Of a DNA stretch of 64,000 bases, positions 16,557 through 26,325 are shown in pieces. The notes under the pieces are model-generated. The model did no database searches and was not told where the DNA came from. It was given only the letters and a program-made list of their open reading frames with translations. The position numbers and the translations under genes are program-made. Source of the stretch: Lewinellaceae bacterium (GTDB taxonomy: Bacteria > Bacteroidota > Bacteroidia > Chitinophagales > Saprospiraceae). The first letter of the stretch is position 1; each line of letters begins with the position of its first letter. The stretch spans positions 3,582,501 through 3,646,500 of the forward strand of contig JACJYK010000001.1 of assembly GCA_020636135.1 (NCBI GenBank). The letters are read 5' to 3'.

Positions 16557-18173
16557 ATGAATGACGATCAAAACAATCAAGATAATGGCCGCCGGAATGC
16601 ATTAAAGGGGCTTTTGGGAATTCCATTTGCTGCCGGAGCCGTATGGGGTGCCATCAAGCACACCCAAAAACAACAACTGGAGAAAAAGAACATCCTGAAC
16701 GTTCTGAACATCGATGCAAAGCGGCCGGATAATACGGCAAACCTCGCCGGCGATCCGGTCAGGATAGGCATCATCGGATTTGGCATCCGCGGGCCGCAGT
16801 TATTACAAGCACTGGGTAAGGCTACCACCAGCTGGATTGACAATATGAAGAAGAACAATCCGGAGCGTCTGCAGGCATTCCTGGACCAGGAAGACCTCAA
16901 TGTCAAAATCACCGGTGTATGTGATCTCTTTGATGTACGCGCCGATGAAGCCGTCGAATCATTCAAGGATGACGGCTGCAAACGCTACCGCCATCACGAA
17001 GAGATGCTGGCTAGTCCGGACATTGACGCCGTGATCATCGCTACTCCCGACCACTGGCATGCACCGATAGCCATCAAAGCATTACAGGCCGGCAAACACG
17101 TCTATGTTGAAAAGCCCATGACCCACAACATCGCAGAAACCTACGCTCTTCGCGATACTGTTCGCAACAACAAGAATCTGGTCCTGCAGGTGGGCCACCA
17201 GCACCGCCAGACACAAAGCTTTATCACGGCCCAGGATATCATCGATAAACGGATCCTTGGACACGTCTCTCTAGTTACGACCAACACCAACCGCAACAGT
17301 GACAATGGTGCTTGGCAATACGATATTCACGAGAAAGCCAATCCCCAGACAGTCGATTGGCAGCAGTTCTTAGGTTCTGCACCTCAGATCCCATACAATG
17401 CCGAACATTTCTTCCGCTGGAGGAAATGGTGGGCCTATGGCTCCGGCCTGTCGGGAGACCTGATGAGTCACGATTTTGACCGGATCAACTGCGTATTAAA
17501 GATGGGAATGCCCAAATCCGTAGTTGCATCTGGTGGTATCTATACCCATCACGATGGCCGGGAAGTACCGGATAATTTCCAGGTATCCATGGAATATCCT
17601 GACTTTTCGACCGGCTCCAGCCGGGAAGCCGGACTGGAAAAAGGTATGACCTTTGTCTACAGCGCTACCCTGGGTAATCAGTTCAGCCGTCAGACCCTCC
17701 TCATGGGCCATGATGGCACCATGGACTTAGGGAACACTCTGACAGTATGGGCAGACCCCAACAGTACCCGGTTCAAAGACCAGATCAAGAATGGCATCAT
17801 TGACCCGAATGTGCCGATGTATGCCTACAATCCGGCAGCTGATGAACTCGATGCCGTCACATCTGCGACATCCAAGTATTTTGCGGATAAGGGACTATTG
17901 TGGACCTATGTGAACGGCCGTAGGGTTGACTCCACCAACCTGCACCTGAAGGAATGGTTGAATGCGATCCGCAATGGCACACCCGTTAGCTGTGGTATTG
18001 ACCAGGGCTTTGAAGAAGCCATGTCTTCGCACATGGGAGGCATTTCATGGAAAGCCGGTCGCCGGGTTCAATGGGACCATGCCACCGAATCCATCGTTGC
18101 CCTTCCGGGCGAAGATCTGGATGAAGTGCTTTTGAGAACAAATGTGGGCGCGTATGACAAAGTTATTGGTTAG
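16557..18173 (+). CDS. Tat-exported Gfo/Idh/MocA family oxidoreductase
   Basis: This 538-residue NAD(P)-dependent oxidoreductase probably acts on sugars or sugar derivatives outside the cytoplasm. The ATG at 16557 is preferred over a TTG at 16551. An N-terminal twin-arginine-like signal (GRRNALKGLLGIPFAAGAVWG) is followed by the Rossmann strand VRIGIIGFGIRGPQLLQAL. Further motifs are AVIIATPDHWHAPIAIKALQAGKHVYVEKPMTHNIAET, which carries the family's EKP lysine, and LVLQVGHQHRQ. The C-terminal domain contains WRKWWAYGSGLSGDLMSHDFDRIN, seen in secreted Bacteroidota members. A fairly long insertion precedes the first strand-helix unit's exit. It pairs with the DoxX gene upstream. The substrate is not predictable. 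Confidence 0.88.
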   Translation: MNDDQNNQDNGRRNALKGLLGIPFAAGAVWGAIKHTQKQQLEKKNILNVLNIDAKRPDNTANLAGDPVRIGIIGFGIRGPQLLQALGKATTSWIDNMKKNNPERLQAFLDQEDLNVKITGVCDLFDVRADEAVESFKDDGCKRYRHHEEMLASPDIDAVIIATPDHWHAPIAIKALQAGKHVYVEKPMTHNIAETYALRDTVRNNKNLVLQVGHQHRQTQSFITAQDIIDKRILGHVSLVTTNTNRNSDNGAWQYDIHEKANPQTVDWQQFLGSAPQIPYNAEHFFRWRKWWAYGSGLSGDLMSHDFDRINCVLKMGMPKSVVASGGIYTHHDGREVPDNFQVSMEYPDFSTGSSREAGLEKGMTFVYSATLGNQFSRQTLLMGHDGTMDLGNTLTVWADPNSTRFKDQIKNGIIDPNVPMYAYNPAADELDAVTSATSKYFADKGLLWTYVNGRRVDSTNLHLKEWLNAIRNGTPVSCGIDQGFEEAMSSHMGGISWKAGRRVQWDHATESIVALPGEDLDEVLLRTNVGAYDKVIG

Positions 18174-18257
18174 ACCATTTTAATACCTGAGGATTTAGGT
18201 TTGAGGCGGGTAGAGATCGAAAGATTTTTATCCGCTTTTATTTAGAACTGACCTCAC

Positions 18258-21200
18258 CTACCGCACCAGCAAAACATCACCTCCCTGCTGATAATTGCCA
18301 GGGCCATTGTCATCACGGTATTGGATGGAGATACGTGCAATGTAAACGTCAGTTGGAAGGCTCTGGCCATTTTTAGTGCCATCCCAGCCTGCACTGGGGT
18401 CGGACGTTTCAAACAACACATCCCCCCACCGGTTATAGATCTGCATCGTAAAGCTGATGATGTTGATATCGTCCGGGAGAAATACCTTATACTCATCGTT
18501 GCGTCCATCACCATTGGGTGAGAAGGTGTTGGGCATGAAGGCATCAAAGTAAACACAGTGACGCTCCTGAATCGTGACACTGTCACGGTAAAGGCATTGG
18601 CCATCATCCACCAGGACCACGTAGGTACCTGCATCACCGACTTCAAGCAAAGGCTGCGTTGATCCTGTACTCCAGAGATAGGTGGCTCCCGGGGTCGTCG
18701 CATTCAGGTCAATGGTCACATCGTCGCAGATGGTCGTATCCGGACCCAGGCCGGCAAAAGCGGATTGGACGGCAGAAAAGGTCGTGCTTTCACTTCGTGT
18801 ACATCCTGCAATGGACACGGTTGCCGTGTAGGTGCCCGGCTGGGTAACAACGATGTTTTGAGTGGTGTCTCCGGTGTTCCATAAAACGGAAACAGCATCT
18901 GTCAGCGCAACGATCTGCAAATTTACTCCGGGACAGATCGGCTGATCGGGTGGTAATTCCAACTCCGGTCGGGGTTGCACCCGGACAAATATCGAGTCCG
19001 TGGAAGCACAGGAGCCGAAACTGACCTGTACACCGATGGTGGTTGAGGTTGTCGGACTAATGGGTAACATTGCCGATGTTTCTCCGGTGGACCAGAGATA
19101 GGTAGCTGACGGCACGGTAGCATCCAGGGTGACGGCCTCCCCTTCACAGAGCTGCGCTGTATCGGGCAAACTGATGACTGGGGGAGCAATAAAGGCTACA
19201 GAAAAGGTGTCTGCAGCTACACAGCCGTCCTTGGTTAGCCGGATCCAGTAGGTACCATCCCGGGTGATGGCCAATTGCGGTTGAGTCGACTGATCGGACC
19301 ACAAATACGATGCGCCAGGCAGGGTCACATCCAGCTGCAGGGTGTCCCCTTCACATTGCTGGCTTTGCGCCCCGACCATCAGATCGGGCAGAGCGATGAC
19401 CTGAACTCCAATGGTGTCCCGCGAAACACATCCGGTGAGGGTAGCCGCGAGAATATATTGACCGGAAGTATCGGTCGTTAACATGGGGTCGGTCGAACCA
19501 TTTTCCCAGGAATAAGTCACTCCGTTTAGTGGAACCGTGCCATCGAGGGTGATGGTCTCTCCCTCACAGATGGTCTGGTCCGCTCCCAGGTCTACCTGGA
19601 ATTGCTGGGCAGCCAACACCGCAATGGTATCGTACAAAATACAGTTGTTGTCGTATGTGGCCTGTACAAAATATTGTCCGGGGGTTGTCACTTCATAGTA
19701 ATAATCCGTGCCCGAGTTGTTCCAGAGGTAAGCATTCGCTCCGATGAGATTATCTTCATTCAAAGTAAGGGAGGTGTTGTTACAGAGCACCACATCCTCT
19801 CCGAGCAACCCGTAGTCGACAAATCCGGGCTTATCATCAAACTGCCAGCCGGTGTTCGAGTTCCCGACATTATTACTGTTAGCCCCGGCAAAAAACTGGG
19901 CTCCACCCTGTGCTTTCTGATCCCGCATCTGGATGAATGCGCCATCTACGATACCAGAAGTCTTTACATTAATGGCCTGCTGTCCAGGTAACGTTGACTC
20001 GAGACGGATGCGAGCGCAGTTGTTGCCTCTTATCTGCCAATAGTCATTGATCTTGTGCTGAAGGTTACTCTCCAGAACATATCCGTGCCCGGGAGTGAAC
20101 AAGAGGGAGTCGGTAGCTGAGGGTCCGTAGATGATTCCATCACCGGCAAAGGATAATTTGTGAAATGACCATTCTGGTTTAGGCTGATTGCTATAATTGT
20201 AAAAGGTGTTGGCGATGATCCCGGTCCCATTGGAATTTGTGAAAGACACATTGTAAAATGATAATCCTGTCAGATATCCGGATATGCCCGCATAAGGATT
20301 TGTAAGCTCAATCGTACTGGTGCCAGCCTGTAAATCAAATTGCTGGCTGTTAATATTAAACGAACCGTAAACAGTTGTATACTCTCCGTTCACCACCAGA
20401 TAACAGGAGCCTCCCTGTAATACCGAAGTTTGATTCGCATTGGCTGAATAGCCGTAATAAGAATTTATCTCTCCGTGGGTACCCTGGCCTAAATTTAAAG
20501 TCCCGTTCTGATGTCCGATGTAACCGAAGTTAAAATCAGAGAGCATCGTCCATTTTCCGGTGCCCTCAATGATCAGGTTCCAGATAAAATGATTGCGCAT
20601 ATCCAGAACGTTATCCTGCAGGTCTCCTTTCAAATACAGTTCATTCATATAAAGGGTAAGATCCGTACGCAGCTCGAAGGAACCATAGGCATGCATATCG
20701 TCCATAGTCATGGTGGTGCTGGCAGGTGGCCCGGACCACAATAAATTTTTAAAATTCACCACATAATTCTGAGGTGCATAGCTCACCTGCTGATTGGGTC
20801 CGGTGAAGGATTGATCGTCAAAAAAAACATTGTCAAAAGGGGTCGGTATACATTCTCCTCCCGGCCCTCCGGAGGTAAGTGACCAATGCGCCGGGTCATG
20901 CCAGATACCGGTGCCTCCCACCCAATAAAGATCCCTTCCCTTGGTCAATTCCTGAATCGTCCATCCGGGGGTAGCCCCTACTCCTATTGAAAAATCTGCC
21001 ACATGATCCAGTGGATTCCCCTGAAACTGGATGTTCTGGATGATGGCATACTGGATACGCTGATTATTGGGACTGGAGAACTGCACCGCCCTGCCTTCGA
21101 CACTCGACTCGATCCGTACCATGGCATCACAACGACCATTGGCAAGCAGGGTGTCCATATAGATTACCTGGCCGGAATTTCCGAATTTGTAGATATAGCC

Positions 21201-23240
21201 CGCGGATAACTGCAATGTACCAAAGCGATGATTCTGAAAGACATTTCCATCCCCTCCGAAGTAGCAGGACCGGATGTCAATCTCGCTGTTACCCTGATTT
21301 CCGGGATACATATCCATGCTTGCGTACACGCCATCATTGACCCTGATCTTATAATAACTCAGCGTTTTCGTCTGTTCGAAATGATGGTAGATGTAAGAAT
21401 AAAAATTCTTAAAAAAAAGCGTGGATGTCCCGGCGTCCAGGGTAAAATCATCCCCGTACAACCTCCATTCCAGGGCCTGAGCCTGATATATATTTGTCCT
21501 CAGGGTAACCAGACTTGAACCCAAATAAAGGGCCCGGGCCGGAGTATATTCAGCATCCAGTGCATTCAGATGCCAATCAAAATTATTTGTCCGCCAGGTA
21601 CCCGCAACAAAGTGAAACTTCCTGAGTAGGGAGAAAGAATCCTGCATGGTGTATTCTCCCGGGGACGTTTTGAATACGTCTCTCAGAAATTGCTTTCCCG
21701 CACTGGTCACCGTTAGGCCGGAAGCTTTCCCTTCCAGATAAAGGTCCCCGGCAAATTCCCAGACCATGTTCTGGTGCAGGGTCATGCTCCCAAAAATATG
21801 CAGTCGATTGGATACCAATCCAGCCAGCCGCGGTGTCCGCGTTATATTACGCCAGATCATTTCACCGCAGACCGCACCTTCCAAATCCAGAGTGACCCGG
21901 TTATTATTTGTGGAAAATGAGTTCTCATCAAACACAACCACATCACCGGCTGATGGTATACACGAGCCCCCGGCCCCGCCACTGGTTCCCGACCAGTGCA
22001 TCGGGTCCGACCAGTTACCGGTACCACCAACCCAATACAGTGTTGAGGATGCCAGGTTAGTGAATTGCCAGCCGCTGTTGCTACCGAGATCCGAGCTCAT
22101 GTCGGCAGTGATGGAGCCACCGGTGACCTGGATACCCTGTACGTTGAGGTAAGACAGTGATTGATTGCTACCGATGCGCCACTGGGCTGGATTATTTGGC
22201 GTCGTACTCTGGATGGTGACCGGCTGGGCGCAGGTTGCCATGATATCCAGCATGCCGATGTCGGTCTTTGTCCCGGCTTCAAATCGATAGGCCTTGCCGG
22301 CATTCAATCGTAAGGTGCCGAAGCTGTTGCCGTCGAAGCCGATGGCCCCGTTGTTATTGTAACGCAGTACATTCAGATCGAAAGGCCCCAGGCTGGTTGA
22401 ATAACCATCCCGGCGATAACTTAAATAGCCTGATCCGGAGGTTGACGAGAAAAAAACTTCGTTCAGAAACACCCTGGAAGAAGACGTTGCGATCAAATCG
22501 GTATGATCACCTGACAGTTCCAGAACAGATGTACCCGGCTGCGTTGTCAGAAAATCTCCCATGATCTGGGCCGCATAACGATAATAATAATTCTGAAGCA
22601 GCCGTCCATTCTGAGTTATCACGATATGCGATGCTCCAAGGGACCAGGTGGACTGCACCAGCGGCATCAATTCGAGGTACCCGGCTTCAATTCCGAAATC
22701 CGCCGTATTGAGACTTCCTCCGGTACAGGTTAAAGTACTATCAATAGCAAGTGTGGAAGCCAGCGTCCATGTGCTTAAGCTGCCTCCCTTGAAGTTCAAA
22801 TTCTTGCGGACCCTGAAGCCCGCCATATTGATGGTCAATCCCCCTTCATTGCCAGTAAATGAGACGTCACCCAGGTGGTTAAACTGCATGTTTATTATCA
22901 GGTTAAGCGATCCGGATATGTTGATGGCTTGCAAGGCCGTACCAGAAATGCGCGGATTGCCTGTGGCGCCTGTCCAGTCCATATCCCGGCAATACACATT
23001 CGGGGCATCGATGGTTATCGTCTGGCTGGCACCGGTAAAACTGTTGGCATCAAAGAATACATTGTCCGCTCCGGATGGCACGACATTGTGCTGCGTATTG
23101 CCGCCGGATGTAGTCCTCCAGTGGGTGATGTCTGACCAGTTACCTGCACCTCCTACCCAGTAATAATCGGCAGCGGAAACCAGTGGCGATTGAATAAAAT
23201 AAAAGATACCTAGTAATAGTAAAGTCAGGGCATTCCTCAT
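18258..23240 (-). CDS. Giant secreted repeat protein with CHU_C (gliding-motility/T9SS) C-terminal domain
   Basis: From the ATG at 23240 (MRNALTLLLLGIFYF, a clear signal peptide) this is about 1660 residues; an upstream TTG gives 1672. There are three large repeats of about 370 residues. Each opens with a Y/LYWVGGxGxWxDxxHWxxTSGG block and has a downstream VFFDxxSFTG. They start near residues 26, 398 and 768 and look like beta-helix or MBG-type adhesin segments. About six PKD/Ig-like repeats follow, with the pattern LGADQTICEGETITLDGT...YSWENGST. The end is the CHU_C domain: NTFSPNGDGRNDEYKV, MQIYNRWGDVLFET, AGWDGTKNGQ. It is expected on the cell surface or in the medium via type IX secretion. 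The ligand is unknown. Confidence 0.88.
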   Translation of the reverse strand: MRNALTLLLLGIFYFIQSPLVSAADYYWVGGAGNWSDITHWRTTSGGNTQHNVVPSGADNVFFDANSFTGASQTITIDAPNVYCRDMDWTGATGNPRISGTALQAINISGSLNLIINMQFNHLGDVSFTGNEGGLTINMAGFRVRKNLNFKGGSLSTWTLASTLAIDSTLTCTGGSLNTADFGIEAGYLELMPLVQSTWSLGASHIVITQNGRLLQNYYYRYAAQIMGDFLTTQPGTSVLELSGDHTDLIATSSSRVFLNEVFFSSTSGSGYLSYRRDGYSTSLGPFDLNVLRYNNNGAIGFDGNSFGTLRLNAGKAYRFEAGTKTDIGMLDIMATCAQPVTIQSTTPNNPAQWRIGSNQSLSYLNVQGIQVTGGSITADMSSDLGSNSGWQFTNLASSTLYWVGGTGNWSDPMHWSGTSGGAGGSCIPSAGDVVVFDENSFSTNNNRVTLDLEGAVCGEMIWRNITRTPRLAGLVSNRLHIFGSMTLHQNMVWEFAGDLYLEGKASGLTVTSAGKQFLRDVFKTSPGEYTMQDSFSLLRKFHFVAGTWRTNNFDWHLNALDAEYTPARALYLGSSLVTLRTNIYQAQALEWRLYGDDFTLDAGTSTLFFKNFYSYIYHHFEQTKTLSYYKIRVNDGVYASMDMYPGNQGNSEIDIRSCYFGGDGNVFQNHRFGTLQLSAGYIYKFGNSGQVIYMDTLLANGRCDAMVRIESSVEGRAVQFSSPNNQRIQYAIIQNIQFQGNPLDHVADFSIGVGATPGWTIQELTKGRDLYWVGGTGIWHDPAHWSLTSGGPGGECIPTPFDNVFFDDQSFTGPNQQVSYAPQNYVVNFKNLLWSGPPASTTMTMDDMHAYGSFELRTDLTLYMNELYLKGDLQDNVLDMRNHFIWNLIIEGTGKWTMLSDFNFGYIGHQNGTLNLGQGTHGEINSYYGYSANANQTSVLQGGSCYLVVNGEYTTVYGSFNINSQQFDLQAGTSTIELTNPYAGISGYLTGLSFYNVSFTNSNGTGIIANTFYNYSNQPKPEWSFHKLSFAGDGIIYGPSATDSLLFTPGHGYVLESNLQHKINDYWQIRGNNCARIRLESTLPGQQAINVKTSGIVDGAFIQMRDQKAQGGAQFFAGANSNNVGNSNTGWQFDDKPGFVDYGLLGEDVVLCNNTSLTLNEDNLIGANAYLWNNSGTDYYYEVTTPGQYFVQATYDNNCILYDTIAVLAAQQFQVDLGADQTICEGETITLDGTVPLNGVTYSWENGSTDPMLTTDTSGQYILAATLTGCVSRDTIGVQVIALPDLMVGAQSQQCEGDTLQLDVTLPGASYLWSDQSTQPQLAITRDGTYWIRLTKDGCVAADTFSVAFIAPPVISLPDTAQLCEGEAVTLDATVPSATYLWSTGETSAMLPISPTTSTTIGVQVSFGSCASTDSIFVRVQPRPELELPPDQPICPGVNLQIVALTDAVSVLWNTGDTTQNIVVTQPGTYTATVSIAGCTRSESTTFSAVQSAFAGLGPDTTICDDVTIDLNATTPGATYLWSTGSTQPLLEVGDAGTYVVLVDDGQCLYRDSVTIQERHCVYFDAFMPNTFSPNGDGRNDEYKVFLPDDINIISFTMQIYNRWGDVLFETSDPSAGWDGTKNGQSLPTDVYIARISIQYRDDNGPGNYQQGGDVLLVR

Positions 23241-23273
23241 TCGGTTCGGATTTATCTCATAAGCCTGGCCAAA

Positions 23274-23305
23274 CAAATATATACCGAAACCGCCTGATCG
23301 TCAAA
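23274..23305 (-). promoter_or_regulatory. Promoter of the giant secreted protein
   Basis: On the minus strand a perfect -33 TTTG (23305-23302) and a perfect -7 TATATTTG (23281-23274) are separated by 20 nt, an exact match to the Bacteroidota consensus. The start codon at 23240 is 33 nt downstream. This also argues against the TTG at 23276, which would lie inside the -7 element. Confidence 0.7.
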
Positions 23306-23477
23306 TCATTAACAGGAAGGAAGCCACAGGTCAGTCACTTAAAAAGCTATTTAGGCCCGCAAAAAGGAATACCGGAATGCATACATTATTTGTACTTTGA
23401 AGAGAACTTCCTGGAGAAAGCCAATAGCTGTAAGGGTTAAAGTAAAAATTTGTTTCGACTGAAATTTTCAATGGATT

Positions 23478-24908
23478 ATGAAGAAATTGTTTCTGTCCTT
23501 ATTAGGGATCTTGCTTCTGCTCATTCTATTCATCCTCTTCAAAACGGTAACATTCAAGGCTGATCAATCCGAAATCACCCAGGTAACACCGGCAACAGTC
23601 ACGGAAGATGCATTGCTTCGGTTACAAAAGGCCATCCAATTCAAAACCATCTCCTATGAATATCCCGGAAAGCCTGATTCCGCGGAGTTTAACGGATTTC
23701 ACCGGTTTCTTGCATCCGCTTATCCATTGATTGATTCGCTCCTTGACAAACAAATTATCCAGTTCAGTTTATTGTACAAATGGCAGGGAAGTGATCCATC
23801 GCTCAAACCCATTGCATTGATGTCTCACATGGATGTCGTACCGGTGGATGAGGGCACCCTGAAAGACTGGGAAGCGCCACCATTCTCCGGAGAAATAAAA
23901 AACGGTATGATCTACGGCCGCGGCAGCATGGATGACAAGGTAAGCCTGATGGCCATCATGGAGTCGGTAGAAATGTTGCTTGAATCGGGATTTACACCCA
24001 GCCGGACCATCTACCTGGCATTTGGGCATGATGAAGAGATTGGGGGCGAACAGGGCGCGGGATCCATAGCAAAATACCTGGAAGGCCAGGGTGTAAAGCT
24101 GGAATGTGTCATCGACGAAGGAGGGTTGGTCATGGAAGGACTGATACCTGGCTCGGACCGGCCCATAGCCATGGTCAATGTGGCAGAGAAAGGTTATGTA
24201 TCGTATGAGTTGTCACTGACCACCGCAGGAGGACATTCCTCGATGCCTACGCCCGACAATACCATTGGTTCATTAGCCAAAGCCATTACCAAACTGGAAG
24301 CCAATCAATTTCCCTATAAATCCATTCCCTTACTCAAGGAGCAAATGGCAAAAATGGGCCCCTATTATCCTTTTTTCCAGAAAATGGCTTTTGCGAATAA
24401 CTGGCTTTTTGGCAAGCAGATACTCAAGGTTCTGAATGCCCACACCACGACGGCGCCGACGATATTCAAAGGCGGGGTCAAGGACAATATCATTCCGACC
24501 AGCGCCAGTGCCGTGGTTAATTTCCGTGTGATGACCGGCGAAACTACCGAAGAAGTCTTCCAACATATTACCTCCACCATCGGCGATGACCGCATCAAGG
24601 TCAAGTCGGTGACCAACCGCAACGAGCCGTCACCTGTTTCCGATTATGAATCTGCCAGCTATAAAACGATTGAAAAAACCATCCAGCAACTGTGGCCGGA
24701 AATGCCGGTTACTCCGGGCTTGATCAGCGGAGGCACGGATACCAAACATTATCAGCCGATTTCCGAAAATGCCTACCGCTTCTTCCCCATCCGTGTATCG
24801 ATGTCCAGCATCACGGGATTTCATGGTATCAACGAACACCTTGCGACGGATAATTTCAAGGAGATTGTGCAGTTCTATCATTTGCTCATCCGGAATATGA
24901 ACGAATGA
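23478..24908 (+). CDS. M20 family zinc peptidase (carboxypeptidase PM20D1/CPS1-like)
   Basis: This 476-residue exported or membrane-anchored metallopeptidase has an N-terminal hydrophobic helix (FLSLLGILLLLILFILF, residues 5-21). The zinc ligands and catalytic residues are complete: H117 and D119 in ALMSHMDVVPV, D152 in GRGSMDDK, E186/E187 in FGHDEEIGGEQGA, and D213 in CVIDEGG. Near the end is GLISGGTDTKHY, followed by a histidine in GFHGINEHL. WEAPPFSGEIKNGMIYGRGS is typical of the CPS1/PM20D1 branch. It probably cleaves peptides or N-acyl amino acids in the periplasm. It is transcribed alone. Confidence 0.92.
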   Translation: MKKLFLSLLGILLLLILFILFKTVTFKADQSEITQVTPATVTEDALLRLQKAIQFKTISYEYPGKPDSAEFNGFHRFLASAYPLIDSLLDKQIIQFSLLYKWQGSDPSLKPIALMSHMDVVPVDEGTLKDWEAPPFSGEIKNGMIYGRGSMDDKVSLMAIMESVEMLLESGFTPSRTIYLAFGHDEEIGGEQGAGSIAKYLEGQGVKLECVIDEGGLVMEGLIPGSDRPIAMVNVAEKGYVSYELSLTTAGGHSSMPTPDNTIGSLAKAITKLEANQFPYKSIPLLKEQMAKMGPYYPFFQKMAFANNWLFGKQILKVLNAHTTTAPTIFKGGVKDNIIPTSASAVVNFRVMTGETTEEVFQHITSTIGDDRIKVKSVTNRNEPSPVSDYESASYKTIEKTIQQLWPEMPVTPGLISGGTDTKHYQPISENAYRFFPIRVSMSSITGFHGINEHLATDNFKEIVQFYHLLIRNMNE

Positions 24909-25013
24909 GCAATGACCTTTCAGGGAAATCAAATGAAAACCAGGGTTGACAACGGCCGATTCAACCATGGGTTAAAAGGTGAACCGGCCAACGCCAGCAA
25001 GTTTGGATAAACT

Positions 25014-25394
25014 TCAGCGGCTGGTCTTGCCTATTAAGACTGAAAGCAGAAACCAGATGAAGAGGGAGATCAGGTAGATGATGATACCATAAATTGTGGT
25101 GATCATAGATACCTTCAATCCACCCATCACCAGGGCCGGTGATACATCCCCCGCCCCTTCGATGGCACTGAAGGCCTGATAAAGGCCGATCAATTGGCCC
25201 AGGATACCTGTGATCATGGCAAATAAACCCAGGGACCGGCCATTGCTGATCTTTATCAGGGCCTGCTTTTCATCCGGAATGCCGCCGCTCCGGTAGGCCA
25301 GGTAAGTCACAACATACCAGGCAAGCATTGCAATAAATAAAATGGTCAGAATGCCCATAAAAAGAGGGCCACCCATGTAAAAGAGATCTTTCAT
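25014..25394 (-). CDS. Short MotA/TolQ/ExbB-like membrane protein
   Basis: This 126-residue protein has three predicted helices: LFMGILTILFIAMLAWYVVTYL, SLGLFAMITGILGQLIGLYQAF and LKVSMITTIYGIIIYLISLFIWFLL. The last two resemble the TolQ/ExbB/MotA channel core, with the small-residue pattern GILGQLIGL and the 'GxxxAMxTTxxG'-like block MGGLKVSMITTIYG. It is much shorter than ExbB/TolQ (about 210-240 residues), and no ExbD/TolR partner lies next to it. It is divergent from the LytTR regulator. Function as a proton channel is uncertain; it may be a stand-alone membrane modulator. Confidence 0.65.
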   Translation of the reverse strand: MKDLFYMGGPLFMGILTILFIAMLAWYVVTYLAYRSGGIPDEKQALIKISNGRSLGLFAMITGILGQLIGLYQAFSAIEGAGDVSPALVMGGLKVSMITTIYGIIIYLISLFIWFLLSVLIGKTSR

Positions 25395-25459
25395 AATTCA
25401 TCATTTAGTTCATGCGAAAATGCAAGGCTAAATTACCCTGGTCGATCCCGAAGATACAA

Positions 25460-25504
25460 GGTCATATCCGGTCGCAAACTGGTTGTTCGCCGACATGGTC
25501 ATAT
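25460..25504 (+). promoter_or_regulatory. Direct repeat in the divergent LytTR intergenic region
   Basis: GGTCATAT occurs twice in the same orientation, at 25460-25467 and 25497-25504, 37 nt apart. It lies between the divergent MotA-like and LytTR genes. LytTR proteins usually bind direct repeats, though with closer spacing than this. An autoregulatory site is possible but unproven. Confidence 0.35.
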
Positions 25505-25550
25505 TGGCTGTCAATAATTCCCGACATTGCAGCTAAATCAGCATCGAGAA

Positions 25551-26324
25551 ATGCGCAACCATGCTGCGGACACGGCCTATCACATTGCCTATTGGCTATT
25601 TGTCCTGTTGTTCCTGACAGTACTCTTTGGCCGATCGTGGGACAATAATCTGGCAGCATTTTATTTCATCGCCCTGTTAATGCCTATTGTTTTAGGCACT
25701 TCCTATTTCTTCAATTATCACCTGGTTCCCAAATTCTACCTGAAGAAAAGATACTTCCGGTTCGGGCTATACACCTTCTATACGCTGGTGGTGTCCCTTT
25801 ACCTGGAGACCATCGTCCTGATGTTTTCATTTATCTACCTGGGCAATTTCAGTTTTCACAACCTGAATCCCAATGCATCCGACACATTGATCCTGGCGTT
25901 TGTCCTGTATTTTTTAGTCTTCCTGGGATCGTTCCTGTTGCTGCTCCGGCAGGTAAGGGATCATAAAGATCAGATCCAGCAATTACTGCACGAAAAGGCA
26001 AAACAGATAGAACCATTTCTGGAGGTGATGTCCAACCGCAAAATGGCCAAGATTGCTTTCAGGGACATCTATTTCATCGAAAGCCACTCCGATTATGTTA
26101 CCATCCATACTTTGGATGAATCCATTCTCACCAAAGAAAAGATCAGCCATCTGGCGGAATCCCTGCCTGCGAGATTCTTACGGATCCACCGTTCCTTCAT
26201 CGTAAACACCGATAAGATCACCAGCTATTCAAACCAGGAAGTTGTCCTGGGTGAGACACAGCTGAATATCGGCCGCAGTTACAAGAAAGAGGTTCAGGAA
26301 TCCCTGAAAAGTCAACAGTTTTGA
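25551..26324 (+). CDS. Membrane-anchored LytTR-domain transcription regulator
   Basis: The ATG at 25551 is preferred over a TTG at 25527, giving 257 residues. About four membrane helices fill the first 130 residues (IAYWLFVLLFLTVLFG, AAFYFIALLMPIVLGTSYFF, LYTFYTLVVSLYLETIVLMFSFIYL, LILAFVLYFLVFLGSFLLLL). A short coiled stretch (RDHKDQIQQLLHEKAKQ) follows. The C-terminal LytTR DNA-binding domain has IAFRDIYFIESHSDYVTIHT and RFLRIHRSFIVNTDKI, the canonical signature. There is no response-regulator receiver domain, so the signal probably comes through the membrane part. The neighbouring divergent MotA-like gene is a plausible partner or target. Confidence 0.88.
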   Translation: MRNHAADTAYHIAYWLFVLLFLTVLFGRSWDNNLAAFYFIALLMPIVLGTSYFFNYHLVPKFYLKKRYFRFGLYTFYTLVVSLYLETIVLMFSFIYLGNFSFHNLNPNASDTLILAFVLYFLVFLGSFLLLLRQVRDHKDQIQQLLHEKAKQIEPFLEVMSNRKMAKIAFRDIYFIESHSDYVTIHTLDESILTKEKISHLAESLPARFLRIHRSFIVNTDKITSYSNQEVVLGETQLNIGRSYKKEVQESLKSQQF

Positions 26325-26325
26325 A

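Noticed and set aside
18258..23240. Spaced repeats in the giant protein considered as a CRISPR array or satellite
   Set aside because: The repeats are about 370 residues (1.1 kb), diverged, in frame and protein-coding, with no short identical repeats and no cas genes.
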